DNA of 64,000 bases from Rubrivivax gelatinosus IL144 (GTDB lineage: Bacteria > Pseudomonadota > Gammaproteobacteria > Burkholderiales > Burkholderiaceae_C). A program made the translations under genes and the position numbers. This document shows, piece by piece, positions 11,106 to 20,300 of the stretch. The DNA lies in assembly GCF_000284255.1 (NCBI RefSeq), contig NC_017075.1, positions 1-64,000 of the forward strand, written 5' to 3'. Each line of letters starts with the position of its first letter. Position 1 is the stretch's first letter. The notes below the pieces were generated by a model. That model was not told where the DNA came from, searched no databases, and worked only from the letters and a program-made list of their open reading frames with translations.

Positions 11106-12449
11106 ATGGCGCGCCGCTCGCGCAGCCAGACACTGGCGCTGTGGGCCAACGGGCTGCACGTCGGCCGCTGGACGGTCGACACCCGCGGCGGCATGGAGCT
11201 GCAGTACGACCCGGCCTGGCGCGCGTCGCCGGCCGGGCGGCCTTTGTCGCTGTCGCTGCCTTTCGCGTTCGGCGACGCCACGCTGAGAGGCCCGGCGGTC
11301 GAGCACTACTTCGAAAACCTGCTGCCCGACAGCACGGCGATCCGCCGGCGTCTGGCCGAGCGCTTCCGCGTCGGCTCGGTCGACGCCTTCGACCTGCTCG
11401 CCGCGGTGGGGCGCGACTGCGTCGGCGCGCTGCAGTTCCTGCCCGAGGAGCAGGCGCCCGCGGGGCACGAGCGCGTCGACGGCATCGATGTCGACGACGC
11501 GGGAATCGAGCGCCATCTGCTCGAGGTCGTGTCGCCGGAGCGTTTCGGCAGCAGCCCGGCGGCGGACGACGACTTCCGCATCTCGCTGGCCGGCGCGCAG
11601 GAGAAGGACGCCTTCGTGCGCTGGGACGGCCGCTGGCTCAAACCCCGCGGCGCGACGCCGACGACGCACATCTTCAAGCTGCCGCTGGGGCTGGTCGGCG
11701 GCCGCCGGGCCGACTTCAGCAGCTCGGTCGAAAACGAATGGCTGTGCCTGCGCCTGCTGGCGGCCTACGGGCTGCCGGCTGCCCATGCCGAGATCGTGCG
11801 CTTCGGCAGCCAGCGGGTGCTGGTCGTCGAACGTTTCGACCGCGCCGTCTCGGCCGACGGGCGCCGGCTGCTGCGCCTGGTGCAGGAAGACTTCTGCCAG
11901 GCCACCGGCACCTCGCCGCTGGTCAAGTACGAGGCCGAAGGCGGGCCGGGGCTGGAGCCGATGTTCAGGCTGCTGCAGCAGTCGGTGGACGCGCAGCATG
12001 ATCTGCGCACGCTGATGGCCTCGCAGATCCTGTTCTGGATGCTGCGGGCCCCCGACGGCCACGCCAAGAACTTCAGCCTGCACCTGCTGCCGGGCGGCCG
12101 CTACCGGCTCACGCCCTTGTACGACGTGATGTCGGCCTACCCGGTGCTCGGCGACGGGCCCAGCCAATGGTCTCCGCACGAGCTGAAGCTGGCGATGGCG
12201 CTGGTCGGCAAGAGCCGGCACTACCGCGTGGCCGACATCCGCCGGCGGCACTTCAACACGACGGCCCGGCGCTGCGGCTACGGGCCGGACGCCGAGCCGC
12301 TGCTGCAGGAACTCGTCGCACGCACGCCGGCCGTGGTCGACGAGGTTCAGCGCAGCTTGCCCGAAGGCTTCTCGCAGCGGGTCGCCGACCGCATCCTCGG
12401 CGGACTGCTCGACGCCGCCCGCGCGCTGGATGCCATGCCGGCCGCCTGA
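11106..12449 (+). CDS. hipA: HipA-family serine/threonine kinase toxin
   Basis: HipA toxins phosphorylate targets such as glutamyl-tRNA synthetase, halting translation and promoting persistence; the cognate HipB neutralises them. The 447-aa product has the usual length and order: an N-terminal HipA N1 domain (LANGLHVGRW-type start, FENLLPDS at about 75), the ATP-binding loop ISLAGAQEKDAF (about 159-170), LRLVQEDFCQATG, the catalytic loop APDGHAKNFS, and the metal-binding LTPLYDVMS. All hallmark residues appear intact, so it is probably active. It starts one base after hipB. The pair sits next to the TIR island and may be part of the same accessory region, although its GC content matches the host chromosome. 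Confidence 0.9.
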   Translation: MARRSRSQTLALWANGLHVGRWTVDTRGGMELQYDPAWRASPAGRPLSLSLPFAFGDATLRGPAVEHYFENLLPDSTAIRRRLAERFRVGSVDAFDLLAAVGRDCVGALQFLPEEQAPAGHERVDGIDVDDAGIERHLLEVVSPERFGSSPAADDDFRISLAGAQEKDAFVRWDGRWLKPRGATPTTHIFKLPLGLVGGRRADFSSSVENEWLCLRLLAAYGLPAAHAEIVRFGSQRVLVVERFDRAVSADGRRLLRLVQEDFCQATGTSPLVKYEAEGGPGLEPMFRLLQQSVDAQHDLRTLMASQILFWMLRAPDGHAKNFSLHLLPGGRYRLTPLYDVMSAYPVLGDGPSQWSPHELKLAMALVGKSRHYRVADIRRRHFNTTARRCGYGPDAEPLLQELVARTPAVVDEVQRSLPEGFSQRVADRILGGLLDAARALDAMPAA

Positions 12450-12509
12450 CGGGCCAGGCACGAGCGGGCCCCTAAACTCCGACGTGATGGCAGCTTGTTG
12501 CCCCGCCCG

Positions 12510-13238
12510 ATGAGCCAGACGACGCCCCCCACCTCCGCCACCCGCCGCGCCCTGGTCCTGTTCTCCGGCGGCCAGGACTCCACCGCCTGCCTGGCCTGGG
12601 CGCTGCAGCGTTATGCCCGGGTGGAGACGGTCGGCTTCGACTATGGCCAGCGCCACGCGATCGAGCTGACCCAGCGCCTGGTCGTGCTCGCCGAACTCCG
12701 GCGCCGGTTCCCACAGTGGTGCGAGCGGCTGGGCGAGGACCACGTGCTGGACCTCGGCATCCTCGGGCAGATCAGCAGCACCGCGCTGACCGACGACCGC
12801 CAGTTCGAGCTGCAGGCCAACGGCCTGCCGAACACCTTCGTGCCCGGCCGCAACCTGCTGTTCCTGACGCTGGCCGCCAGCCTGGCGTACCGGCGCGACA
12901 TCGACGTGCTGGTCGGCGGCATGTGCGAGACCGACTTCTCCGGCTACCCCGACTGCCGCGACGACACGATCAAGTCGCAGCAGGTCACGCTCGCGCTGGG
13001 CCTGGGCCAGCGCATGACGATCGAGACGCCGCTGATGTGGCTGGACAAGGCGGCCACCTGGGACCTGGCCGAGCGGCTCGGCGGACCGGCGCTGGTCGAG
13101 CTGACGGTGCAGCACACGCACACCTGCTACCTCGGCGAACGTGGCGAACTGCACCCCTGGGGTCACGGCTGCGGGCATTGCCCGGCGTGCGATCTGCGGC
13201 GGCGCGGGTTCGAGGGCTACAGCACGAAGCAACGTTGA
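12510..13238 (+). CDS. queC: 7-cyano-7-deazaguanine synthase QueC
   Basis: QueC converts carboxy-7-deazaguanine, ammonia and ATP to preQ0, a step of queuosine tRNA modification. The 242-aa protein has the PP-loop [14 protein letters not shown] near residue 18, FDYGQRH, and a C-terminal zinc-binding cysteine set in TCYLGERGE...[17 protein letters not shown] 12510 is preferred over an in-frame TTG at 12495. No other que genes are in the window. It converges on the NodT-family gene with 23 bp between them. Confidence 0.95.
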   Translation: MSQTTPPTSATRRALVLFSGGQDSTACLAWALQRYARVETVGFDYGQRHAIELTQRLVVLAELRRRFPQWCERLGEDHVLDLGILGQISSTALTDDRQFELQANGLPNTFVPGRNLLFLTLAASLAYRRDIDVLVGGMCETDFSGYPDCRDDTIKSQQVTLALGLGQRMTIETPLMWLDKAATWDLAERLGGPALVELTVQHTHTCYLGERGELHPWGHGCGHCPACDLRRRGFEGYSTKQR

Positions 13239-13261
13239 CGCCGTAGACCTGCCGGGCCCCG

Positions 13262-14671
13262 TCAGCCTTCGGACCAGCCGCCACCCAAGGCCCGGATCAA
13301 CCCCACCGCCCCCTGCAGCTGCGCCCCCTGCACCTGCACCGCCTGGCGCAGGCTGCGCAGTTCGCTGCGGCGGGCGTCCAGCAGGTCGAGCTGGCTGATC
13401 TGGCCGTTGCGGTAGCGCGCTTCCGACAAGGCGGTGGCGCGGCGCGAGGACTGCACGGCTTGCGCCAGTGCGTCGGCCTGGCGCTGCAGCAGGCCCAGGC
13501 TGCCGAGCTGGTCCTCGACTTCGCGCAGCGCCGTCAGCACCTGCTGGCGGTAGCCGGCCAGCGCGATGGTGGCATCGGCTGCGGCGCGGTCTTCCTGCGC
13601 CTGGCGGCGGCCGCCGTCGAAGATCGGCAGCGACAGCAGCGTGCCGACCGACCACGCACGCGCCGACCAGCGGAAGACGTCACCCAGGTCGGTCGAGGCC
13701 TGGCCGCCGCTGGCGGTCAGCGTCAGGTCGGGCAGCCAGGCCGACTGGGCGACACCCAGCCGCGCCTGCGCTGCCATCAGGCTGCGCTGCGAGGCGGCGA
13801 CGTCGGGGCGGCGCGCCAGCACCGCGCTCGGCAGGCCGGCGGGCACGACCGGCGCACGCAGCGCCCATTCGGCGTCCACGGCCTCGGCCAGGCGGAAGCC
13901 GCTCGCGGCCTCGCCCAGCAGCACGGCGAGCGCGTTCTCCTGCAGCGCACGCTGGCGGTCCAGCGCCAGGGCGTCGGCCTCGGTGCTGGCGACTTCGGTG
14001 CGCAGCCGCTGCACGTCCAGCTCGCCCAGGTCGCCGGCGGCCAGGCGGCGCTCGGACAGGCGCAGCGTGTCGCGGTAGGCGGCCAGCGTCTGGCGCACCA
14101 GGCGGCGCTCGGCGTCGCTCTCGCGCAGCGCGAAATAGGCCTGCGCGACCTGCGCCTGCACCATCAGCCGCGTGCTCTGCAGCAGCGCCTCGCTGGCCTG
14201 GGCGTCCAGCGCCTGGGCCTGGCTGGCCAGACCGAGCCGGCCGAATACGTCCAGCTCCCAGGCGAGGTTGAGCCCGGCGGTGCCCAGGCTCACCGGCTGC
14301 GTAGTCACGCCGGGATCGGTGGCGCGGCTCACGCCGGCGCTGGCGTCGAGCTGCGGCCGGCGGCGGGCGTCGGCCTCGCGCAGCCCGGCGCGCGCCTGCT
14401 GCAGCCGCGCGGCGGCCACCTGCAGGTCGGTGTTGCGCTCCAGCGCACGCGTCACCAGTTCGTCGAGCACCGGGTCGGCGAAGACCGCCCACCAGGTGCC
14501 GCGCTCGGCGGCGTCGGCCGGCGGCACGACGGCCCACTGGCCTTCGGCCGGTGCCGTGCTCTTGAAGGCCGCCGGCGTGGCCGGCAGGCCGGACAGGTCG
14601 GGCGCCGGCGCGGTGGCGCAGCCGGCCAGCACCAGGGCGGCGAGCAGCGGCGTCATCGAAACAAGCTTCAT
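13262..14671 (-). CDS. NodT-family outer-membrane efflux lipoprotein
   Basis: The 469-aa protein is a TolC-like outer-membrane channel of an RND tripartite pump. It starts with a lipoprotein signal (MKLVSMTPLLAALVLAGC, lipobox LAGC), and shows the tandem outer-membrane-efflux repeats, for example LVTRALERNTDLQVAAARL and the equivalent second-half segment ending with LDLLDARRSELRS. An open frame continues far upstream, but ATG 14671 has GGAGAACGC upstream and gives the lipobox. It is the last gene of a minus-strand operon with the RND pump and adaptor, 26 bp after the pump. Substrate unknown. Confidence 0.92.
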   Translation of the reverse strand: MKLVSMTPLLAALVLAGCATAPAPDLSGLPATPAAFKSTAPAEGQWAVVPPADAAERGTWWAVFADPVLDELVTRALERNTDLQVAAARLQQARAGLREADARRRPQLDASAGVSRATDPGVTTQPVSLGTAGLNLAWELDVFGRLGLASQAQALDAQASEALLQSTRLMVQAQVAQAYFALRESDAERRLVRQTLAAYRDTLRLSERRLAAGDLGELDVQRLRTEVASTEADALALDRQRALQENALAVLLGEAASGFRLAEAVDAEWALRAPVVPAGLPSAVLARRPDVAASQRSLMAAQARLGVAQSAWLPDLTLTASGGQASTDLGDVFRWSARAWSVGTLLSLPIFDGGRRQAQEDRAAADATIALAGYRQQVLTALREVEDQLGSLGLLQRQADALAQAVQSSRRATALSEARYRNGQISQLDLLDARRSELRSLRQAVQVQGAQLQGAVGLIRALGGGWSEG

Positions 14672-14697
14672 TGCGTTCTCCTTCGCGGGGCCGCGGC

Positions 14698-17600
14698 TCA
14701 CGCCGCCCCTGGGGTCGTGGCCGGCCGCGGCAGCGCCGCGCCACCGGGCTCCATGTCGGGCTCCAGCGGCGCCTCGACGTCGTGCGGCACCTCGCCGTGC
14801 AGCTTCAGCGGGCGGTTGCCGGCCAGGCGGCGCAGCAGCACGTAGAACACCGGCGTCAGGAAGATGCCGAAGGCGGTGACGCCGATCATCCCGGCGAACA
14901 CGGCCACGCCCATCGCCTGGCGCATCTCGGCGCCGGCGCCGCTGGCCAGCACCAGCGGCAGCACGCCCATCACGAAAGCCATCGAGGTCATCAGGATCGG
15001 GCGCAGCCGCAGCCGGCTGGCCTCGATCGCGGCCTGCACCGGCGTGCGCCCGGCGAACTCCAGCTCGCGCGCGAACTCGACGATCAGGATCGCGTTCTTC
15101 GCCGACAGCCCCACCAGCACCATCAGCCCGATCTGGGTGAAGACGTTGTTGTCGCCGCCGTCCAGCCAGACGCCGGTCAGCGCCGCCAGCAGGCTCATCG
15201 GCACGATCAGCAGGATCGCCAGCGGCAGCGTCAGGCTCTCGTACTGCGCCGCCAGCACCAGGAACACCAGCAGGATGGCCAGCGGGAAGATCAGCGTCGC
15301 CGAGTTGCCGGCCAGGATCTCCTGGTAGGTGAGCTCGGTCCACTCGTACGAGATGCCCTTGGGCAGGGTCTCGGCGGCGATGCGTTCGACCGCCTCGCGC
15401 GCCTGGCCCGACGAATAGCCCGGCGCCGGGCCGCCGTTGATGTCGGCGCTGAGAAAGCCGTTGTAGCGCATCGCCCGTTCCGGCCCGAAGGTGGTGTTCA
15501 CCTTCAGCAGCGCCGACAGCGGCACCATCTCGCCGCTGGTCGAGCGCACCTTCAGCGCGCCGATGTCCTCGGGGCGGGCGCGGTAGGCGGCGTCGGCCTG
15601 CACACGCACCGAGTAGGTCCGGCCGAAGCGGTTGAAGTCGTTGGCGTAGAGGCTGCCCAGGTAGATCTGCAGCGTGTCGAAGATCTCGGTCACGGGCACG
15701 CCGAGCTGGCGCGCCTTGGTGCGGTCGATGTCGGCGTAGAGCTGCGGCACGTTGACCTGCCAGCTGGAGAACAGCCCCGCCAGTTCCGGCGTCTGGTAGG
15801 CCTTGGCCATGAACGCCTTCTGCGCCGCGTCGAGTGCGTCGTAGCCCAGCGAGGCACGGTCTTCCAGCTGCAGCTTGAAGCCGCCGGTCGTGCCCAGCCC
15901 CTGCACCGGCGGCGGCGGGAAGACGGCGATGAACGCGTCCTGGATCTGGCCGAACTGCTGGTTCAGCGCCTGGGCGATGGCGCCGGCCGACAAGGCCGGG
16001 TCGCGGCGCTGGTCGAAGTCCTTCAGCGCGACGAAGACGATGCCCGAGTTGGCGCTGTTGGTGAAGCCGTTGATCGACAGCCCCGGGAAGGTGATCGCGT
16101 GCTCCACGCCCGGCTGCTGCATCACGATCTGGTCCATGCGCCGCGTCACGGCCTCGGTGCGGTCCAGCGTCGCGCCGTCGGGCAGCTGGGCGAAGCCGAT
16201 CAGGTACTGCTTGTCCTGCGCCGGCACGAAGCCCTTGGGCACGACCTGGAACAGCACGACGGTCAGCCCCGCCAGCACCGCGTACAGCGCCAGCATCGCC
16301 GCCTTGCGCGAGATCGCGCCGCGCACGCCGCCGCTGTAGCGCTCGGCGCCGCGGTGGAACATCCGGTTGAAGCCGCGGAAGAAGCCGCCAAGCACGCGGT
16401 CCATCGCGCGCGTCAGCCGGTCGGGCGCCTCGCCGTGGCCCTTGAGCAGCAGCGCGGCCAGCGCCGGCGACAGGGTCAGCGAGTTGATCGCCGAGATCAC
16501 CGTCGACATCGCGATCGTCAGCGCGAACTGGCGGTAGAACTGCCCCGTCAGCCCGGTGATGAAGGCCAGCGGCACGAACACCGCCACCAGCACCAGCGCG
16601 ATGGCGATGATCGGCCCCGAGACCTCGCGCATCGCGCGGTAGGTCGCCTGGCGAGGGCTCAGGCCGCCCTCGATGTTGCGCTCGACGTTCTCGACCACGA
16701 CGATGGCGTCGTCGACGACGATGCCGATCGCCAGCACCAGGCCGAACAGCGACAGCGCGTTGATCGAGAAGCCGAACAGCGCCATCACGCCGAAGGTGCC
16801 GACCACGGCCACCGGCACCGCCAGCAGCGGGATGATCGACGCGCGCCAGGTCTGCAGGAACAGGATGACGACGAGCACGACGAGCGCGATCGCCTCCAGC
16901 AGCGTGTGCACCACCGACTCGATCGACGCCCGCACGAACTGCGTCGGGTCGTAGACGATCTCGTAGGCGACGCCTTCGGGCATCGCCTTGGCGATGTCGG
17001 CCATCGTCGCGCGCACGCCGTCGGAGATCGCGATCGCGTTGGAGCCCGGCGCGGCGAAGATCGGCACCGCCACCGCGTCCTTGCCGTCGAGCATCGAGCG
17101 CAGCGCGTAGTCGGCGGCGCCGAGCTCGATGCGCGCGACGTCGCGCAGCCGCGTCACGGCGCCGTCGCCGGCAGTGCGCACGACGATGTCGCCGAACTCC
17201 TCTTCGGTCTGCAGCCGGCCCTGGGCGTTGATCGGCAGTTGCACGTCGATGCCCTGCAGCCCCGGCGACGCGCCGACGATGCCGGCCGCGGCCTGCACGT
17301 TCTGCTCGCGGATCGCGGCCACCACGTCGCCGGCCGACAGGCCGTGCGCGGCCACCTTCTGCGGGTCGAGCCAGATGCGCATAGCGTAGTCGCCCGAGCC
17401 GAACAGCTGCACGTCGCCGACGCCTTGCACCCGCGCCAGGCGGTCCTTGACGTTGAGCACCGCGTAGTTGCGCAGGTAGGTCATGTCGTAGCGGCCGCTG
17501 GGCGACAGCAGGTGCACGACCATGGTCAGGTCGACCGAGGACTTGACCGTCGTGATGCCCAGCCGGCGCACCTCCTCGGGCAGGCGCGGCTCGGCGCGTG

Positions 17601-17940
17601 CGACGCGGTTCTGCACCAGCTGCTGCGCCTTGTCGGGGTCGGTGCCGAGCTTGAAGGTGACGGTCAGCGTCATCAGGCCGTCGGTCGTGGCCTGGCTGCT
17701 CATGTAGAGCATGCCTTCGACGCCGTTGATCTGCTCCTCGATCGGCGTGGCCACCGTCTCGGCGATCACCTTCGGGTTGGCGCCGGGATAGCTGGCGCGC
17801 ACGACGATCGACGGCGGCACGACCTCGGGGTACTCGGAGATCGGCAGCCCGCGCACCGCGATCAGGCCGCCGAGGAAGATCAGCAGCGACAGCACGCCGG
17901 CGAAGATCGGCCGGTCGATGAAGAACTTGGAGAGGTTCAT
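14698..17940 (-). CDS. RND-family multidrug efflux transporter, inner-membrane subunit (HAE-1)
   Basis: The 1080-aa protein is a proton-driven inner-membrane pump of the AcrB/MexF type. The start MNLSKFFIDRPIFAGVLSLL is the canonical first helix; VVDDAIVVVENVERN carries the proton-relay Asp pair region in TM4, and the second half repeats the fold (ILIVEFARE, LRPILMTSMAF). Length matches HAE-1 pumps (about 1030-1080). The ATG at 17940 has GGAACTCCG upstream; longer frames upstream are read-through of the adaptor gene. It lies 25 bp after the adaptor. The N-terminus and IGSPISEYPEV-like region resemble the MexF subgroup, whose pumps export phenicols and quinolones, but substrate cannot be inferred. 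Confidence 0.95.
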   Translation of the reverse strand: MNLSKFFIDRPIFAGVLSLLIFLGGLIAVRGLPISEYPEVVPPSIVVRASYPGANPKVIAETVATPIEEQINGVEGMLYMSSQATTDGLMTLTVTFKLGTDPDKAQQLVQNRVARAEPRLPEEVRRLGITTVKSSVDLTMVVHLLSPSGRYDMTYLRNYAVLNVKDRLARVQGVGDVQLFGSGDYAMRIWLDPQKVAAHGLSAGDVVAAIREQNVQAAAGIVGASPGLQGIDVQLPINAQGRLQTEEEFGDIVVRTAGDGAVTRLRDVARIELGAADYALRSMLDGKDAVAVPIFAAPGSNAIAISDGVRATMADIAKAMPEGVAYEIVYDPTQFVRASIESVVHTLLEAIALVVLVVILFLQTWRASIIPLLAVPVAVVGTFGVMALFGFSINALSLFGLVLAIGIVVDDAIVVVENVERNIEGGLSPRQATYRAMREVSGPIIAIALVLVAVFVPLAFITGLTGQFYRQFALTIAMSTVISAINSLTLSPALAALLLKGHGEAPDRLTRAMDRVLGGFFRGFNRMFHRGAERYSGGVRGAISRKAAMLALYAVLAGLTVVLFQVVPKGFVPAQDKQYLIGFAQLPDGATLDRTEAVTRRMDQIVMQQPGVEHAITFPGLSINGFTNSANSGIVFVALKDFDQRRDPALSAGAIAQALNQQFGQIQDAFIAVFPPPPVQGLGTTGGFKLQLEDRASLGYDALDAAQKAFMAKAYQTPELAGLFSSWQVNVPQLYADIDRTKARQLGVPVTEIFDTLQIYLGSLYANDFNRFGRTYSVRVQADAAYRARPEDIGALKVRSTSGEMVPLSALLKVNTTFGPERAMRYNGFLSADINGGPAPGYSSGQAREAVERIAAETLPKGISYEWTELTYQEILAGNSATLIFPLAILLVFLVLAAQYESLTLPLAILLIVPMSLLAALTGVWLDGGDNNVFTQIGLMVLVGLSAKNAILIVEFARELEFAGRTPVQAAIEASRLRLRPILMTSMAFVMGVLPLVLASGAGAEMRQAMGVAVFAGMIGVTAFGIFLTPVFYVLLRRLAGNRPLKLHGEVPHDVEAPLEPDMEPGGAALPRPATTPGAA

Positions 17941-17965
17941 CGGAGTTCCTTCCTGGGGCCGCGGC

Positions 17966-19144
17966 TCAGGAGCGCGCGCCCATCTCGACGAGCTGCGGCG
18001 CCAGCTCGACGCCCGGCCGCACACGCTGCAGCCCGTTGACGACGACCTGCTCGCCGGCCTTCAGGCCCGAAGCGACGATGCGCAGCCCGCCGACGGACGC
18101 GCCCAGCGAGACCTCGCGCCAGCTCGCCTTGTGGTCGGCGCCGACGACCCAGACGAAACGTTTGTTCTGGTCGGTGCCGACCGCCCGTTCGTCGACCAGC
18201 AGCGCGCTCTGCGCCTTCGGCTGGCCGAGCTGCAGCTGGGCGAACTGGCCGGGCATCAGCGCGCCGTCGGCGTTGTCGAACACGGCGCGCAGGCGCACCG
18301 TGCCGCTCTTCGGATCGACCTGGTTGTCGACCAGCTGCAGCCGGCCCTGGCGCTCGGCGCCGTCGCCACTCATGCGCACCGGGATGCGGTCGATCGCGGC
18401 CCGTTTGCCGGGGCCGTCGGGCAGCGTGGCCAGCGCGCGTGTCACCGTCGCCTCGTCGGCGTCGAAGCTGGCGTAGATCGGGTCGACCGAGACCAGCGTC
18501 GTCAGCACCGGCGCACCCGGGCCGGCGGCGACCAGGTTGCCCACCGTCACCTCGCGTTTGCCGACACGGCCCGAGACCGGCGCGCGCACCTTGGTGTAGC
18601 CGAGGTTGAGCTGCGCCGACTGCAGCGCGGCTTGCGCGGCGCTGAGGTTGGCTTCGGCCTCGCGGGCGGCGTTGTCACGCTCGTCGAAGTCGCGCCGGGC
18701 GATGGCCTGCTCGTCCCACAGGCGCTCGGCACGTTCGCGTTCGCCGCGGGCGTAACGCAGCCGGGCTTCGGCCGCCAGCACCTGGGCGCGGGCCCGTTCG
18801 ACCTCGGCGGCATAAGGCGCCGGGTCGATCGTGAACAGCAGGTCGCCGGCCTTGACCAGCGCACCTTCGCGGAAATGGCTCTCGAGCACGGTGCCCGAGA
18901 CGCGGGCGCGGATCTCGACGTGTTCGACCGCCTCCAGGCGGCCGGAGAAGGCGGCCCAGGGCACGACCTCCTGCTGCACGACGGCGGCGACGGTGACCGG
19001 CATGGCCGGCATCGCCGCGGGCGCGGCTTCGGCGCCGGCATCGTGGGTCACGAGCAGCGCCCCGGCGCCGACGGCGATCGCGGCGACGACGGCGGTGATG
19101 GCCAGCGGATGCGGGCGGCGGGAATAGGTGGACAGGAACGACAT
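17966..19144 (-). CDS. RND efflux periplasmic adaptor (membrane-fusion protein)
   Basis: The 392-aa adaptor links the inner-membrane pump to the outer-membrane channel. It has an N-terminal membrane anchor (about 15-35), a lipoyl half (EHVEIRARVSGTVLESHF), a coiled-coil hairpin (about 95-160, rich in Ala/Glu/Arg), the second lipoyl half (LGYTKVRAPVSGRVGKREVT) and beta-barrel segments. No lipobox Cys is present, so it is anchored by its helix. ATG 19144 follows GGAGGAC; a TTG 15 bp upstream is less likely. It is separated by 116 bp from the upstream esterase-like gene and could have its own promoter there; a GCCTCC/GGAGGC hairpin lies in that gap around 19200-19215. Confidence 0.94.
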   Translation of the reverse strand: MSFLSTYSRRPHPLAITAVVAAIAVGAGALLVTHDAGAEAAPAAMPAMPVTVAAVVQQEVVPWAAFSGRLEAVEHVEIRARVSGTVLESHFREGALVKAGDLLFTIDPAPYAAEVERARAQVLAAEARLRYARGERERAERLWDEQAIARRDFDERDNAAREAEANLSAAQAALQSAQLNLGYTKVRAPVSGRVGKREVTVGNLVAAGPGAPVLTTLVSVDPIYASFDADEATVTRALATLPDGPGKRAAIDRIPVRMSGDGAERQGRLQLVDNQVDPKSGTVRLRAVFDNADGALMPGQFAQLQLGQPKAQSALLVDERAVGTDQNKRFVWVVGADHKASWREVSLGASVGGLRIVASGLKAGEQVVVNGLQRVRPGVELAPQLVEMGARS

Positions 19145-19260
19145 GGTGGAGTCCTCCAACAGACGACAGGCAGGAACGGCACGGAAAGACCGGCCCCGGC
19201 CGCCTCCGTGGAGGCAGCCCGGGATGGGCCACGACGGGCCCGGCGAAAGAGGCGTGAAGC

Positions 19261-20151
19261 TCAGGCGCTGCGGGCGCCGGGCTCCGGTTCGGCAGGTCCG
19301 GCGCGCTTCGTCGAGCGCCGGACGATCGGACAGCAGGCCGCCCGGGTCTCGTCCCGGAAGGCCCGCAAGGCGGCGACCAGCTCGGCCGCCCAGGGGGTTT
19401 GCAAGGACGCCAGGCGCGTCAGCGCCTGCGGCCAGCCGGTCGGGGCGGCCAGGCGTTTTTCGTGCACCGTGACGCCGGCCGAGCGCAGCGCGCCGGCGTA
19501 GGCCCGGCCTTCGTCGCGCAGCGGGCAGTCGTCGGCGGTGGCGACGAAGGCCGGCGCGACACGCGCCAGCCGGGCGGCGTACAGCGGCGCCGCGTAGGGA
19601 TGGTCGGCGCGGCCGTCCAGGTAGGCGTGCCAGCCACGCGCGATGCTGCAGTCGGCGCAGCCCTGGCCGGCGGCACGCAGCGAGGCGGTGGCCATGCGCG
19701 GGTCCAGCAGCGGCGCCAGCAGCACCTGGCCGGCCAGCGGCAGGCCCTGGTCACGCGCCCACAGCGCCAGGCCGGCGGCGAGGTTGGCGCCGGCTTCCTC
19801 GCCGGCCACCCACAGCGTGCTGCCCATGCCGGCCAGCCGGCAGCGCGCCCGGCGCAGCCAGCGCAGCAGCGCCGCGGCGGCCTGCAGCGCCGCCGGGAAA
19901 GGCTGTGCCGGCGCCTTCGGGTAGTCCAGCGACGCGACGACACAACCGCTGGCGGCCAGCAGTTGCGCCGCCGGCAGGCCCGAATCCAGATCGCCGCCGA
20001 TGAAGGCGCCACCCGGCAGGTGCAGCACCAGTGGGCGGCGCTTGGCGCCCGCAGCCGCCTCGTGCAGCCGCACCGCCAGCGGCGCGGCCAGGCCGGCATC
20101 GACCTGGAGGTCGCGCCAGGGCGTCGCGGGGAGCAGGGCGAGGGCGTTCAT
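19261..20151 (-). CDS. Alpha/beta-hydrolase-fold protein of the HSL type lacking its nucleophile
   Basis: The 296-aa product follows the hormone-sensitive-lipase esterase pattern, with an oxyanion segment HLPGGAFIGG (44-53, normally HGGG), the DYPKAPAQPFPAAL region, and a strand-elbow at residue 117. The elbow, normally GDSAG, reads GEEAG (117-121), so the nucleophilic Ser is replaced by Glu119. The acid-loop ADDCPLRDEG (207-215) is present, but no HGF-type catalytic His motif follows. The protein is probably not an esterase and may bind a ligand. It is divergent from the LysR gene and upstream of the efflux genes on the same strand, so it could be the first gene of that operon. Confidence 0.8.
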   Translation of the reverse strand: MNALALLPATPWRDLQVDAGLAAPLAVRLHEAAAGAKRRPLVLHLPGGAFIGGDLDSGLPAAQLLAASGCVVASLDYPKAPAQPFPAALQAAAALLRWLRRARCRLAGMGSTLWVAGEEAGANLAAGLALWARDQGLPLAGQVLLAPLLDPRMATASLRAAGQGCADCSIARGWHAYLDGRADHPYAAPLYAARLARVAPAFVATADDCPLRDEGRAYAGALRSAGVTVHEKRLAAPTGWPQALTRLASLQTPWAAELVAALRAFRDETRAACCPIVRRSTKRAGPAEPEPGARSA

Positions 20152-20188
20152 CGGAGGCGGGTGGGGGGTGAAAACGGTAGAAACAGGT

Positions 20189-20207
20189 GTTCAGCGTTGG
20201 GATGAAC
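20189..20207. promoter_or_regulatory. Candidate LysR-type operator between esterase-like gene and LysR gene
   Basis: GTTCA (20189-20193) and TGAAC (20203-20207) form an inverted repeat with 9 bp between arms, in the 149-bp divergent region. Its size fits the interrupted dyads bound by LysR regulators. The rest of the region is relatively AT-rich around 20225-20275. No binding data can be inferred. Confidence 0.4.
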
Positions 20208-20300
20208 GATAGGCGTTGCCGAAGGCGGAATAAACTGCCGTCGCTCAGACATAGTTTTTCAGCGGATGAAACAATGCCGCGTCGCCGACGGAGCCGGACG

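Noticed and set aside
12510..13238. queC as part of a DNA 7-deazaguanine modification system with the Nmad2-like gene
   Set aside because: QueC is a normal housekeeping tRNA-modification enzyme here; no dpd or other deazaguanine DNA genes are present.
14671..18039. A 1122-codon plus-strand frame across the RND pump
   Set aside because: It is antisense to the well-defined pump gene and low-complexity.
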